From Punica granatum (lineage: Eukaryota > Streptophyta > Magnoliopsida > Myrtales > Lythraceae), in contig NC_045127.1 of assembly GCF_007655135.1 (NCBI RefSeq), forward strand, positions 44,341,538 through 44,405,537: 64,000 nt of DNA, read 5' to 3'. Position numbers and translations under genes: made by a program. Positions 1 through 13,334 of this stretch are shown here, in pieces. The notes beneath the pieces are model-generated. The model saw nothing but the letters and a program-made list of their open reading frames with translations, had not been told where the DNA came from and did not search any database. How positions within the stretch are numbered: position 1 is the stretch's first letter; every line of letters begins with the position of its first letter.

Positions 1-166
1 CAGCCCCTTCAGAGACTTTCAACCAGCGTGGATTTAAACATCCGCATGAACCTCTAAGCAAGTCACAGAGGAACGTGTCCTCGACAGCATTTGAATAGGA
101 ACCGAACTCAAAGTCCCATTGTGCTCGTACTCCGCAGTTTCTTGCTACTGAAGTTACCGTAGTCAT
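1..166 (-). CDS. Hypothetical protein, N-terminal part, cut by window edge
   Basis: On the minus strand an ATG at 166 opens a frame of 55 codons that runs off the left edge of the window without a stop. The peptide starts MTTVTSVARNCGVRAQWDFE and is rich in Cys, Asp, Glu and Arg, unlike translated AT-rich spacer. I do not recognise the family and assign no function. Upstream sequence (167 to about 750) shows no further coding exon and could be leader or promoter. The next gene on the other side is the divergent LIM gene. The alternative is a chance open frame; the sequence left of this window would settle it. Confidence 0.4.
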   Translation of the reverse strand, partial: MTTVTSVARNCGVRAQWDFEFGSYSNAVEDTFLCDLLRGSCGCLNPRWLKVSEGA

Positions 167-2366
167 TCCAACAAATCAGGAGACTCCTTTACGAGTTTTC
201 GGTTAATAACCGGCTTGTGACTCACTGTTACAGCATTCCTGCACATGGAAGGGAATAGAAAATCCTTATGAAAAGGCTTCAAGTGAATTGAAGTTCAAGC
301 TTTGAGAAAAGAACGCTCCAACCATATAGAGAGCATGGTGCTCATGGCATTGCCTGATTAGGCAAAGTAAACAACTTGCAGCTGAAACCTCGAGCTGTTC
401 TCGAATACGGGTTCCCAAGATTGACGAAAAGGAGAAAGAAGGGAAATAACATCTTGTTAGGCTGCTCAGAAGATTCTGAAACAGGCGGTGGCACAGACAT
501 GACATCAAGAAACATGGTTCCCTGCTCCTCAGTAAGCTACCCAGCAAACCAAAGCTGTCATGCTCTGTTTCTGAACCCACAGAAAGATCACACCAATACC
601 GTTTTTCATCAACCCCTCAATAAGCGACCCAACGCGAACGGGACGGAGCAAGTAAAGTGGGCAGCTTGCTGGTACGCTATAAGGTTTCAACTTCCAAGAA
701 TGTCCGAGAAACAGAGCAAATGAAAATCCACCATGAAAGCTTCATAGCCCTTCTGCAGAAGATGCATCGTGGTCCATTTTTCGCAAAGATTCCTTAAGCT
801 TCAGCATTTCAGCTCGTCTTTGTGCTGTGCTGTTCGGCCTCTTCGTCTGTCTATGAGTCCCCGTTCAAGTGGAAGTGTTTCAAGGTAGTGCAGAGCGGAG
901 GGAAGCAGCTGCTTCTGGCTCGGCTCATGTTGTACGGCTGCGATTGGAGTGCAGTGGTACGCGCTGCTAGCGCGTGCTGATAGAACGTGGACACGCCATT
1001 GCAAATTGAAATATTAACAGATAATTATTCCTTAACAACACGAATTAAAGAGTGTAGTATAGTGCTGCACGTGAATTTCGAGATTGAGATTATTCGTCAC
1101 TATTTATTAGCTGTTAGTATTTTTATTCTACTGTATTAGGCTTATAAACATCTCTTATGACTTAAATAGATCCCAACAAGACCTTGGGATGAGACCGCGA
1201 GAAAAGGATGAGCCTGCGGGCCCATGATTCGTGGTCTTGGGCCCAAAGGAAATTTATGGGCTCATAGGCCTGTCGTGCTTAGTTGACGTGCAAGCAACTT
1301 CAAATATGATCCATTTATATGTGTGTATATGTAGAGGTGGCAAATCATGCCGAGGGCGCTTCTCGAGCGAGGCCAAGTCAAGAAGGGTGACAAAAGCCCG
1401 GCTAGCCGCTATGAAGTAGATAAACCATGAACAAGTGGCCAAGCATGAGGCATTGTCTTGATATGTGGCTCGACGCGGCTTATTAGCATGCATTTTCAAG
1501 ATTCTAAATGGTTACATCGCACGAAATGCGCCTTTAAGACGTAATGGGTATTGGATCAATTATAGGATGAAATTCAAATGCCCAAAATCATAAGTTCATA
1601 ACTTTGAAAAATGAAGATAATTCCGTGTTATTGAGCCTTATTAGGAATACCATAAACGGGTTAGTGTCTTGATTGGCTGGTCGAATCAACAGCGCAATAT
1701 AATAAGTCCCAACCAAACATGGTAACTTGGACAAAAGCATTGTTGGGGTTGTTCTCCATGGATCACATCACATGAGGGGCACGTAGCAACATCCCATCCA
1801 AAACTTATCTTTGAGAGGATCACACCACATGATGGGGCACGTAGCAACATCCCATCCAAAACTTATGTTTGAGAGTATTTTGGACCGCCTCTACATAATT
1901 TTACTCGTGAACTCTAATATCTAAAAGTCCAAGAGATCTTGACTAATCCAATCGAACCGGATCGATGCACTAAGGAATAAAAGTTTTCCTAATAAAGAAT
2001 TTTTCTCTATTCACATTACTCGAATCCAATACCTTACTTAAAGGAAAACAACCGTCGAACCAATTGAACTAATCTTTACTAGTAATTTTACTTTATTCAA
2101 ATTAATAAAATAATCATAAAATAGAATTAAAAAAAAGATAATAATAATAATAATAATCTATACAGACTGGGTTTTGTTTTTTTGTTTTTTCGGACCTCAT
2201 TTACAGACTGGGTTGACTCACAAAATCACAAGGATAGGGAGAGTCTATTTTTGCCCAAATTCTTTTTTTTTTTATTTTTTATTTTTATCTTTTTTATCTG
2301 TCAACTCTTGAATGAAAGAAGAAGAAGAACGCACACAAAAAAAATAAAAAGGGGGGGGGAGGACAA
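167..2366. other. Intergenic region between two divergent genes
   Basis: No convincing coding exon on either strand. It holds a tandem duplication at about 1759-1874 and AT-rich and poly-T stretches at 2060-2300. As the space between a leftward and a rightward gene it should contain both promoters. Confidence 0.5.
1759..1874. repeat. Tandem duplication, unit about 58 bp, two copies
   Basis: Two adjacent near-identical units begin with ggatcacatcacatg and ggatcacaccacatg. Both continue through ggggcacgtagcaacatccc and ccaaaacttat. Each contains CACGTA, a partial G-box-like core. They lie about 500-600 bp upstream of the TATA-like motif of the LIM gene. Confidence 0.75.
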
Positions 2367-2376
2367 CTATTTAAAG
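2367..2376 (+). promoter_or_regulatory. TATA-like box for the LIM gene
   Basis: CTATTTAAAG lies 328 bp before the LIM start codon in a region without other coding signals. A transcript starting about 30 bp downstream would have a leader of roughly 300 nt containing the CT-rich stretch at 2545-2580. This is position and motif only. Confidence 0.3.
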
Positions 2377-2703
2377 TGAATTACCATAGAAGAAAAAGTC
2401 AAGAGCGAAGATAGACCTCCTTTTCATCCACCATAGTCGCATGTCCACCCTCCACATTTAGAGAACACTCCAACCCATTTTTAGCTCTTCAAACCTATTT
2501 CAATAATTCAGACACACCACCCTCCGAGGACTAGGTGTATCATCCCACCCTTTACTTCCTTTTATTCTTCTCAGACAAATCGATCGAACTGAAGACGCTG
2601 CGATCTTGTCCGAGATTTGTCTGAGGGAGGGAACACTCACCGTAGTCCCAGGGAGGAAAGCCGAAGCCAGAAAACAAAAACAAAAAAAAAAAAAACAAAA
2701 AAA

Positions 2704-3931
2704 ATGGCATTCACAGGGACTTTGGATAAATGTAAGGTGTGCGACAAGACCGTTCATGTGGTCGACATGCTGTCCCTTGAAGGCATCCCGTATCACAGGT
2801 CCTGCTTCAGGTGCAGCCACTGCAACGGCATGCTCGTGGTACGTTCCCGGTTCCAATTTTTAAACATCTTCAGCTTTCCAGGAATCGCTTTTCTTTTCCA
2901 TTAGGATTGCGAAGAGCAACCTTTCAATCCACCAGACTTTAGTTCATCATATTTCCTTGATAATCTGAAACCTCATAACATAACGATTGGAAAGAAGAGA
3001 GAGAGCAGTGTTTGTATGAATCCATTGAATGTGTTGATATTAAAGTCGGTCTTTTCGGGTCAACGAATCCGTGTTTGGCTTTGGCAGATGAGCAGCTACT
3101 CCTCCATGGACGGTGTCCTGTACTGCAAGGCTCACTTCGAGCAGCTCTTCAAGGAGTCGGGCAATTTCAGCAAGAACTTCAGTAAGATCTCTATTCCTCC
3201 CATTATGAATTCGTCGATTTGTTCTCCTACGACTAACCACAAATCAAAATGGTAACTGACAATTTCGCGTTTGTTTTCTTTTCCTGTGAAACCAATGCCT
3301 TGGCAGCCAAGTCTTCTGACAAGCCACATGAGCTGGTAGGTTATCTTCACAATCTGATCAAGTCTGTTTCGAAAAGGATCTTTTTCTGTTTCCCTTTCTG
3401 TCATTTTCACGACTTATTGGCGATAATGAAATTTCCCGATTTCCTAACGAGCTCAAACGTTGGCTGCATTTAACAGAACAGGACCCCAAGCAAGCTCTCT
3501 GCCTTGTTCAGTGGGACACTCGACAAGTGTGCTGCCTGTGAGAAAACAGTCTACCCCTTGGAGAAGGTAACCGATTTTCTTTCTCAAAACATATGTACCT
3601 CACGAATGCAATAGAGTATTTCTCGATCCGATCAATTGAAATTCCGGATGAACTCATGCTCACACAGGTGACTATGGAGGGAGAGTGCTTCCACAAGACA
3701 TGCTTCAGGTGTGCTCACGGAGGTTGCCCTCTGACTCACTCGTCCTATGCTGCACTCGATGGGGTTCTGTACTGCAAGCATCACTTCGCCCGCTTGTTCA
3801 TGGAGAAAGGGGACTACAAGCACGTCCTGAACTCAGCAACCCACAAGAGGAACAACTCCTCCTCCTCAAACACACCTCCCCCTGAACCTGCTGAGCCCAA
3901 AACCGAGTCTGAGGAACAGGCGCAGGAGTGA
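2704..3931 (+). CDS. PLIM2-like two-LIM-domain protein (actin bundling)
   Basis: Plant two-LIM proteins bind and bundle actin filaments and are also found in nuclei. The exon model is 2704-2838, 3088-3181, 3307-3335, 3477-3566 and 3668-3931, all with GT-AG introns and matching phases. It gives 203 aa, starting MAFTGTLDKC and ending in TGA. LIM1 zinc ligands are C10, C13, H31, C34, C37, C40, C58 and H61. LIM2 has C104, C107, H125, C128, C131, C136, C152 and H155. The linker RTPSKLSALFSGT and the Pro/Ser/Glu-rich acidic tail (residues about 173-203) resemble the pollen PLIM2 subgroup more than WLIM1, which lacks such a tail. Length fits the family (about 190-240 aa). The start is the first ATG of the conserved N terminus. 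The gene converges on the Taspase gene, with 440 bp between stop codons. Pollen expression is inferred from the subgroup only. Confidence 0.93.
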
Positions 3932-4371
3932 CCCCCCGCACCGATAGAGGATTCATATTCATTGCCCCGAGAGAAGAATGCTTCACCTGATTTTTTCCCC
4001 ATTTGTTTTTTAACTTTGTTCGGATGCTCCCTGATTCATAGTTCTTGAACTTTTACTTCCTGAGGGAGAAAACAATTCATTGACTTGAGTGTCCCGCGTT
4101 CACTCTTTCTGTACTATTTTGCTTGCCTGTACTATATTTTGCGTACACGAACTTAATGGTCCCGACAAAACAGAATTTTTCTCTCTTGGTGCCACAATAT
4201 GTTGTCTTGTTTGGGTTAGATTTCAAGCTAGTCAAGTAGACTCATCGAGAAGAGATGATAACAGGACGACGCATAACAGAATTATGACGATCAGTATCTT
4301 TTAACCATAAATGGGACAGTCACCTGTTAAAGATTTAGCTGTTCTGGAGCAATAAGAGTAATAAGAAACCA

Positions 4372-7417
<3,046 letters not shown>

Positions 7418-7614
7418 CGGACTGCTGAAACTGAGAGACTGCTGACCGCCGCAATTGATCACAGAGCGAGGGCTTGTCCGCCAACTGAGCTCGCCGGAGG
7501 AGTCACTAATAAGCGGGCAAGTGGGAGGCAAAGTCAACTTATTCCCAAAACCCGGACAGGAATATGCTCCTGCACCGGAATAGGCAGAGATATCATTGGA
7601 CATGAATAATTAAT

Positions 7615-7845
7615 GGCTTGTTTGGTTTGCAAATGTGATTTTAAAATCATAACTTTAACCTAATTTTACCTATAGCAAAATAAAATAACTCATACAAAGT
7701 CAAAGAGTGAGCCTCATTTATACCACTTTTTTTTTCCACAACAAAACAAAATAACTCATACAAAGTCAAAGAGTGGGTCTCATTTATACCACTCTTTTTC
7801 AAAATTAAAATCTGATTTTAAAATTTTATTTTGAAACCAAACGCA
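7615..7845. mobile_element. MITE, copy 1 of a family seen twice here
   Basis: About 230 bp, bounded by imperfect inverted ends: gcttgtttggtttgc on the left and gaaaccaaacgca on the right, each followed inward by attttaaaatca-type sequence. The inside repeats ataactcatacaaagtcaaa twice. A second copy lies at 9308-9548. No clear TSD was found, so the ends are approximate. Confidence 0.65.
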
Positions 7846-8937
7846 ATATAAAAATGATGATGATAATTTTTCTATATATATATAAATATAAAGTTGTACC
7901 CACATAGAAAAATAATTATATATATATATATTATAATGTCATAACAATAAATGTCTAAATAAACAATTATAGATGTACATATAATTAGGACTAACTCATC
8001 AAATGCATATAATCATTAAATACTTAATAATTTTATCATACAAGCACATTCTTGATTTAAAATATATATTCTCTATATTTCTTATAAAAAATACAATTTA
8101 TTAAAATAAGTATATATAAAAAACTTTTCGACATAATTAATAACTGAAAAAAATCTACTATATGTAGTATTTATATTTAAATATTGAACACTCCTAAAAT
8201 AATAATAGATAAGTATATTTTAAAATGATGAAAAATAGATGATATGCCCTTATTTTTTTAAAAAAATGTACATGGATGTCATCTATTAAATTTTTTAGAA
8301 TTGGATATTTAAGAAAATGTAATATGTTTTCTAAAGAATATCATTTTCTTTATCCATATTTGATATTATAATTCATTTTTAATTATTCTAAATTTGTTAT
8401 AGAATGCACTAATATTTGAATGCTTTCAATTTAATAATATATATAAATTAATGAAATTTTCAATTGTGATTCTAAACAACAACCCATGCATCGCAAAGGT
8501 AAAATAGCTAGTAATAATAATAACAATCATCGATAACTGTTGAAAATTTTGAACTTTCGACTTATGATCGTCACGAATTGAATTATAATCAAATTGCTTT
8601 GGGTCGTTTACCAATGTCAGTAATTTATGATTATACAATTTGACACAATTTTGAATTCGCCTCAAATAAAATAAAAAACGTAAAAACTCTTTGATTAAAG
8701 ATAAAGAGCAATTTCCAATTATCAAGGATCTAATCTAAAGGAATGAGTTCTTTATTTTTTTTTCTTGGTCAATAACTATAAATTCTAACCAACTGTTAAT
8801 TAGTTAGTGGGAAGGGTGACTTAATTTGAATTGAACTATATGAGGTGAAATTTCTGTTTCTGAATCTCTATTAATTGAATCTCCTACTCCAGATAATATT
8901 TCGAGACATTTCGTATAAGAACCTCTTCAAACAGGAC
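7846..8937. other. AT-rich intergenic region
   Basis: Very AT-rich with TATA-type simple repeats at 7880-7935. No coding exon seen. It contains a Helitron-like 3' end at 8482-8511. Confidence 0.5.
8482..8511 (+). mobile_element. Helitron-like 3' terminus
   Basis: An imperfect hairpin (acccatgc / gcaaaggt, 6 of 8 pairs) is followed about 10 nt later by CTAG and then T. This is the usual plant Helitron 3' end layout. The 5' end (TC) was not identified. Confidence 0.45.
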
Positions 8938-8984
8938 TCAACAATCCTTCCTAGAAATCGAATGATCGGTCTTATACATGCGCG

Positions 8985-9080
8985 AGGAAGGTATGCAAGA
9001 GCGGAGCTCTACCAACTGAGCTATATCCCCTGAGCCAAGGGGAGCATGCATGAAGGAGTCAATGCTTCTTCTATTCTTTT
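8985..9080 (-). pseudogene. Plastid DNA fragment (trnI-trnA spacer plus trnA-UGC 5' exon)
   Basis: The minus strand reads GGGGATATAGCTCAGTTGGT and continues to the anticodon-loop side ending CTCTTGCA. This is the 5' exon of chloroplast trnA-UGC up to its intron site. It is preceded by a spacer-like stretch including gcattgactccttcatgcat. The intron and the 3' exon are absent, so it cannot make a tRNA. It is best explained as a short nuclear plastid insertion. The identification is from recognition of the plastid sequence, not from a search. Confidence 0.65.
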
Positions 9081-9084
9081 CTTC

Positions 9085-9150
9085 TACTATTACTATTATT
9101 ATTATTATTGTTGTTGTTGTTGCTGCTACTGCTGCTGTAGCTGTTGTTGT
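9085..9150. repeat. Compound trinucleotide microsatellite
   Basis: Runs of att and tgt/tgc triplets next to the plastid fragment. They give low-complexity translations (poly-Ala, poly-Thr, poly-Ile) that should not be taken as protein. Confidence 0.8.
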
Positions 9151-9307
9151 TTTTTCTTTTTTTGAGATTTGATGAAACTTATCCAAAACCCTCATGACCT
9201 GTACAACAGTACTCAAATTGGGAGAAAATTTTCCCGCCCCTTAAGTACATAAGTCAAAGGGCAAGTATCTACTATACTTTCTAAACTTGGAAATTGTAGA
9301 GATTATA

Positions 9308-9548
9308 TGCTGCGTTTAGTTTATAAGTAACATTTTAAAATTAAATTTTGATTTTGAAAAAAAATGGTATAAATAGTTACGTATGGGACTTACTCTTTGA
9401 CTTTGTATGAGTTATGTAATTTTGATTTTGAAAAAGAGTGGTATAAATGAGTCCATGCTTTGATTTTGTATGAGTTCTTTTGTTTTGTTGTGGGTAGAAT
9501 TAAGTTAAAATAAGATTTTAAAATCTCACTTTGAATCCAAACAGAGCA
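9308..9548. mobile_element. MITE, copy 2 (inverted relative to copy 1)
   Basis: Ends tgctgcgtttagtttataag and the complement of tttgaatccaaacagagca are imperfect inverted repeats. The inside carries actctttgactttgtatgag, matching the repeats of copy 1 at 7615-7845 in reverse orientation. Its right end abuts a LINE remnant. Confidence 0.65.
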
Positions 9549-10390
9549 GATTCGCTTGCTGCACAATAATACGCTTGAATTGAGCAGTATTCTTTCCTTG
9601 GGAAAATTCTCCGGTTCCTTTCTAGCCAGACTTGATAAACAAGACTTGTCCTACATAATCTGCCCAAAGTCGCTGTGAGGCCTCTTCTTTTCCAGGTAGC
9701 TGCTGCATATCTCAGCTCTTCAGACCGATCACCGACGAGTCTATTTTCCATCAGTTTACATTGTATCGTTTGCCATATCCCCTTAGTCACAGGACCAGAG
9801 AAGAATAAGTGATCTCTTGTTTCATCAGCTGATTCACAGAACTCACAGTGTAATGAAGTAAGTAGCGCGTCCCCGATTAGATTATCTAGCTTTAGTGGCT
9901 AACCTATCTAAAATAGCCACACACAACGAAAGACACCTTTCGGGATGTGCCCTGCAAACCACACCAGTCTATGCCAAAACACTTTTGGTCTTCTCGTTCT
10001 CAAGTCTCCCCAGGCAGCAGCAATGTAGAAATTTTGCTTTCCCCTTCCAACAAACAGTATCGCCATTCGGGAAGGTCGCAGAATCAATCAGAGTACCAGG
10101 CTCCATTCTTGTAGACACTAGATAGGGTGGCATCTGCTGTTAAAGTGGAGTAACAGTCATACCCCTTTGACATGAGGTAATCAAAGTCCCTTTAATTGAC
10201 CAATTGTCATGCCATACAGAAATGGAAGAGCCATCTCCCACCTTGTGGGTTATGCAAGGATATGCCAAACTTCTCAGGCTAAGGAGTCTACTCCAGCACC
10301 ATCAGCTATTTTTATTATCGCTATTATTATTGTTGTTATTATTGTTATTGTCATTATGCCATGCTGGATAGTGGAACCTGCATACAAAAT
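9518..10390 (-). pseudogene. LINE reverse-transcriptase C-terminal remnant
   Basis: Read on the minus strand, the pieces include GDGSSISVWHDNW (about 10195-10250), a zf-RVT zinc-binding region with CEFCESADETRDHLFFSGP (about 9790-9850), and a tail with LVYQVWLERNRR (about 9600-9625). These are typical of the end of plant non-LTR retrotransposon ORF2. Stops and frame changes interrupt it and no catalytic RT core is present. It is a decayed fragment. Confidence 0.75.
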
Positions 10391-11170
10391 GTGACCGTCT
10401 TATTTTTAGTTATCATAATAGAGGGCCATGGCCCTAGTGATGAGGACTGGAAGTGTAGACATGGTAAGAGGATATAACGTATGCCTTAGGTTTAAGTCGA
10501 TAGTAATGAATACTAAAATCAATTTTCTTTTTTTTTTTGGTTGAAAAATCATAATTTTACTGGAAAAATATTTAATGAGTATTACTCATCCACTGTTGAT
10601 GAGTAGTAACTATTGTGAGCCCCGTCTTTACCACTTACATGCATTTTAATTTAATGTTACTCAGTCAAGTGATTGAGGTGACTGAATAATACTCACCGAA
10701 TATTTACTCAGATTCACTTGACTTTTGTGCGGTTGATTTTCTTTTGAACGGCAATGCGAGTGAGCAGGAGCCTATGATTTTGGGTTATATTGTAGCTTAT
10801 TTTGGGTTAACCTCTCTCTCCCCACCCAGTAAATAATTTCACATGAGTCTTGTATCCGTCGTGCTGGAGAAAGAAGCTCAGCATCATTATTGACTTAACA
10901 AATCTGCCTGACTGTATCGGTTGTGCCAGGGAAAGTAGCTCGGCATCATTATCAACTTAAAGCTACAACGCAATCTCAACCATCGGATAACGGGTTCTTA
11001 ACATGACAATCTGTCGTTAAAGTTATACAATTTAGAATTTAAGATTCTGTTTCGAATTTTAAAGCTATTTGGCTCATCAACCGTTGTGAACTACAAATCA
11101 CATGAAAATGGAAGAATTTACATAAATACGTGAATGTGTGTGTGTGTGTGTTGAAAAAGATGCATAATTT
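10391..11170. other. Intergenic region with a fold-back repeat
   Basis: No coding exon. About 10557-10715 has inverted ends (aaatatttaatgagtattac against gtaaatattcggtgagtatt) suggesting a small MITE. At 10855-10970 a stretch with agctcagcatcattat and agctcggcatcattat is a degenerate direct repeat. A GT microsatellite lies at 11135-11150. Confidence 0.4.
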
Positions 11171-13334
11171 TCACTTGTTTTCCAGGAATAGGGCCTTGCA
11201 CTGCACCATTGTATCTTCAGGGCTGGTAACTGCAAAGCCAGCAACATACATCAGCAAATGGTATAAGTCATTGTGTCGAAGCAATCATGGAACAGAACAT
11301 TCATATGCTGTGACAATTTAGACAAAAATAAGCTGAATTCTTTCTTCCCACCAGCCGCTGGAAGAAACTACATAGAAATAGATATGCAGCATTTCGTGAA
11401 TTTCAGGATTTCATATCCCAACTGACCTGTGTGACCCACTGTGCGTTCGGATTCGTAGATTTCATGGTCGTTTCCTCCCTGCACAAACAGGTTCATAATT
11501 ATTTGAACAGGAAATCGAAGTCTCTCTACCTTGCCTTCAGTAAGTAACGGAAATATACACACTCTGATGGACAAGAGAACAGGATCCTAACAGTGGAGCT
11601 ATAGTATGGCCAAGCACAAAAGGCAGACCTCGTAAGTTTTGTCACCGAAAAAGTGGATTTCATGGAAATCCTCGAGGTATCTCAAGCAGTACGTCTTATC
11701 CCATCCATTCGGGAAAACCTGTTGCAATCAGCAGTAAGTTAAGCCATCCCAAGACATCACCATTTGAAGGAGCTGCGTGTAGGGCTCACATCAAAACTTA
11801 TTTGCCCTCCTATGGAGAACGTTAGATCTAGGTGAGCAAACTTATCCCGCAGGATAGATACCATCCTCGAGCGAATGTTGTGAACCTGAAAGCAATTCAA
11901 ATATTTAGGACAAGTCAAAGTCCAAATTAACGCACACTGCTAAGTCCAATACAGATTCTAAACACTTACCTTGTCATACTTTTCAAATTCATCCCTTTCT
12001 TCCTGACTGCAGTTTTGTCCAATCGGGGATACATTTAGCATTCCACTTCGGAACTCTATGAATGTTCCCCTGAGTCAAGAAGGTAGCAGATAAAAGATCT
12101 TTTTCCGCTTGACACACATGAAAGAGGATGCCAACGCTTCAGTTTTCTCACCTTTTTATTGGGATATCCAAATCCGCAATATAATGCAGGGTAAAATTAA
12201 TAAATTCCTGCAAAATACTTTCAACTCAATCAACTTATTTCAATTAACAAACTGTAGAAAAAAAACAAGGCGTTAATAGCAAATTGGTCACTTGATCAGC
12301 GTGTAAGAGTTCTAAACGGGATATGTCAGAAATGATACTGCAACTCTATCATATCAATTAGAACGAAGAGCTTTTCCTGGCAAAAGAAGGGAAATGTATA
12401 TCAAAGATGTCGATCGCCTTAACAGTAAACTAGTGGCTTTTACAAACAAAAGGAACAGAAAGGAGCATACCTTTAGTTTTGCTTCTCCGAGAAGAGACTT
12501 CAAGCTCTACGAAAAATTGTATCAATTAATGACAAATTTAACGAAGACCGAATGCAAGAAACTGCACGTAGCATGAAAAGGTCGGCATTTATTGTCCACT
12601 TCCCAACCGAATATTCTAACAAGGTGAACAAACGTGACTATATAGCTACTGTTAGTACTATAAAAAAAGATGAAAACATTACCTCAGTGCCAATCAGTTT
12701 CCCATCTTTATGTGCTACAAGGCCATTCTCGGAGAATACATAGTCATAGTCATTGATAACTGCAGAAAGTTTTATGAATTAACGTCATAATTATAATAAA
12801 ATTTAAACCAAGTCAAAGCGTTTCCTCTTTAATATGCAGATCAATGAAGCCGTCATGGACCTGTCTTCCCAAGCTGCTCTGTGATCATGCTAAGGTCAGA
12901 TCCCCCAACAACTCCTACTGTAGCCACCTGAGCTCAGGATAGATAAGCCGACTTGTAAGCAAAGAAAGTCTGGTATTGATAATACGGCCTTTCTGAAGTG
13001 GACAAGAAACCAAGAGGACACAGTCCTAACAGATTTTACCCATTGATCAGATAGCCAAGTACCTTTCGAAGCTCCTGCATGAACTCTAACATCTCCGGAG
13101 TAGCTACCTTGCATTTCAGTCAAAAAACAAGGGTATTAAACCAACGGAAGGCTTTCATATCGGTTTAATCATTATAGTGATAAGGATGAGATATTCATCC
13201 AAGATCTGAGAACGGGTAAAGTAAGAATTTTGATTTAAGAAAATATAATAGAAGAACATCTTTACCCTTCTCGGAGCTGTAAGAGTGCCATCGACATCAA
13301 ACAGAGCAATTACACCAGGCTTCCTACCGGCCAT
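11171..13334 (-). CDS. PMM: Phosphomannomutase, complete
   Basis: Interconverts mannose-6-phosphate and mannose-1-phosphate in the cytosol, feeding GDP-mannose for ascorbate, N-glycans and wall polymers. Exons on the minus strand: 13266-13334, 13063-13107, 12861-12927, 12683-12759, 12471-12506, 12152-12207, 11970-12069, 11790-11885, 11629-11718, 11427-11478 and 11171-11229. All introns are GT-AG, phases agree, and the product is 248 aa, the usual length. It belongs to the HAD superfamily. FDVDGTLT at 12-19 supplies the phosphorylated nucleophile D13 and acid/base D15. GGSD is at 46-49, and FGDKTYEGGND at 206-216 supplies Mg and phosphate contacts. The cap region has [19 protein letters not shown] chose the ATG at 13334 because the family protein starts there; two in-frame ATGs at 13370 and 13367 could add 11-12 residues. 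Confidence 0.95.

Noticed and set aside
376..723. 115-residue plus-strand open frame
   Set aside because: No recognisable domain, no supporting splice or promoter context, and an equally long frame on the other strand; looks like chance.
8985..9080. Functional tRNA-Ala gene
   Set aside because: Only the 5' half up to the anticodon side is present; the T arm and acceptor 3' side are missing.
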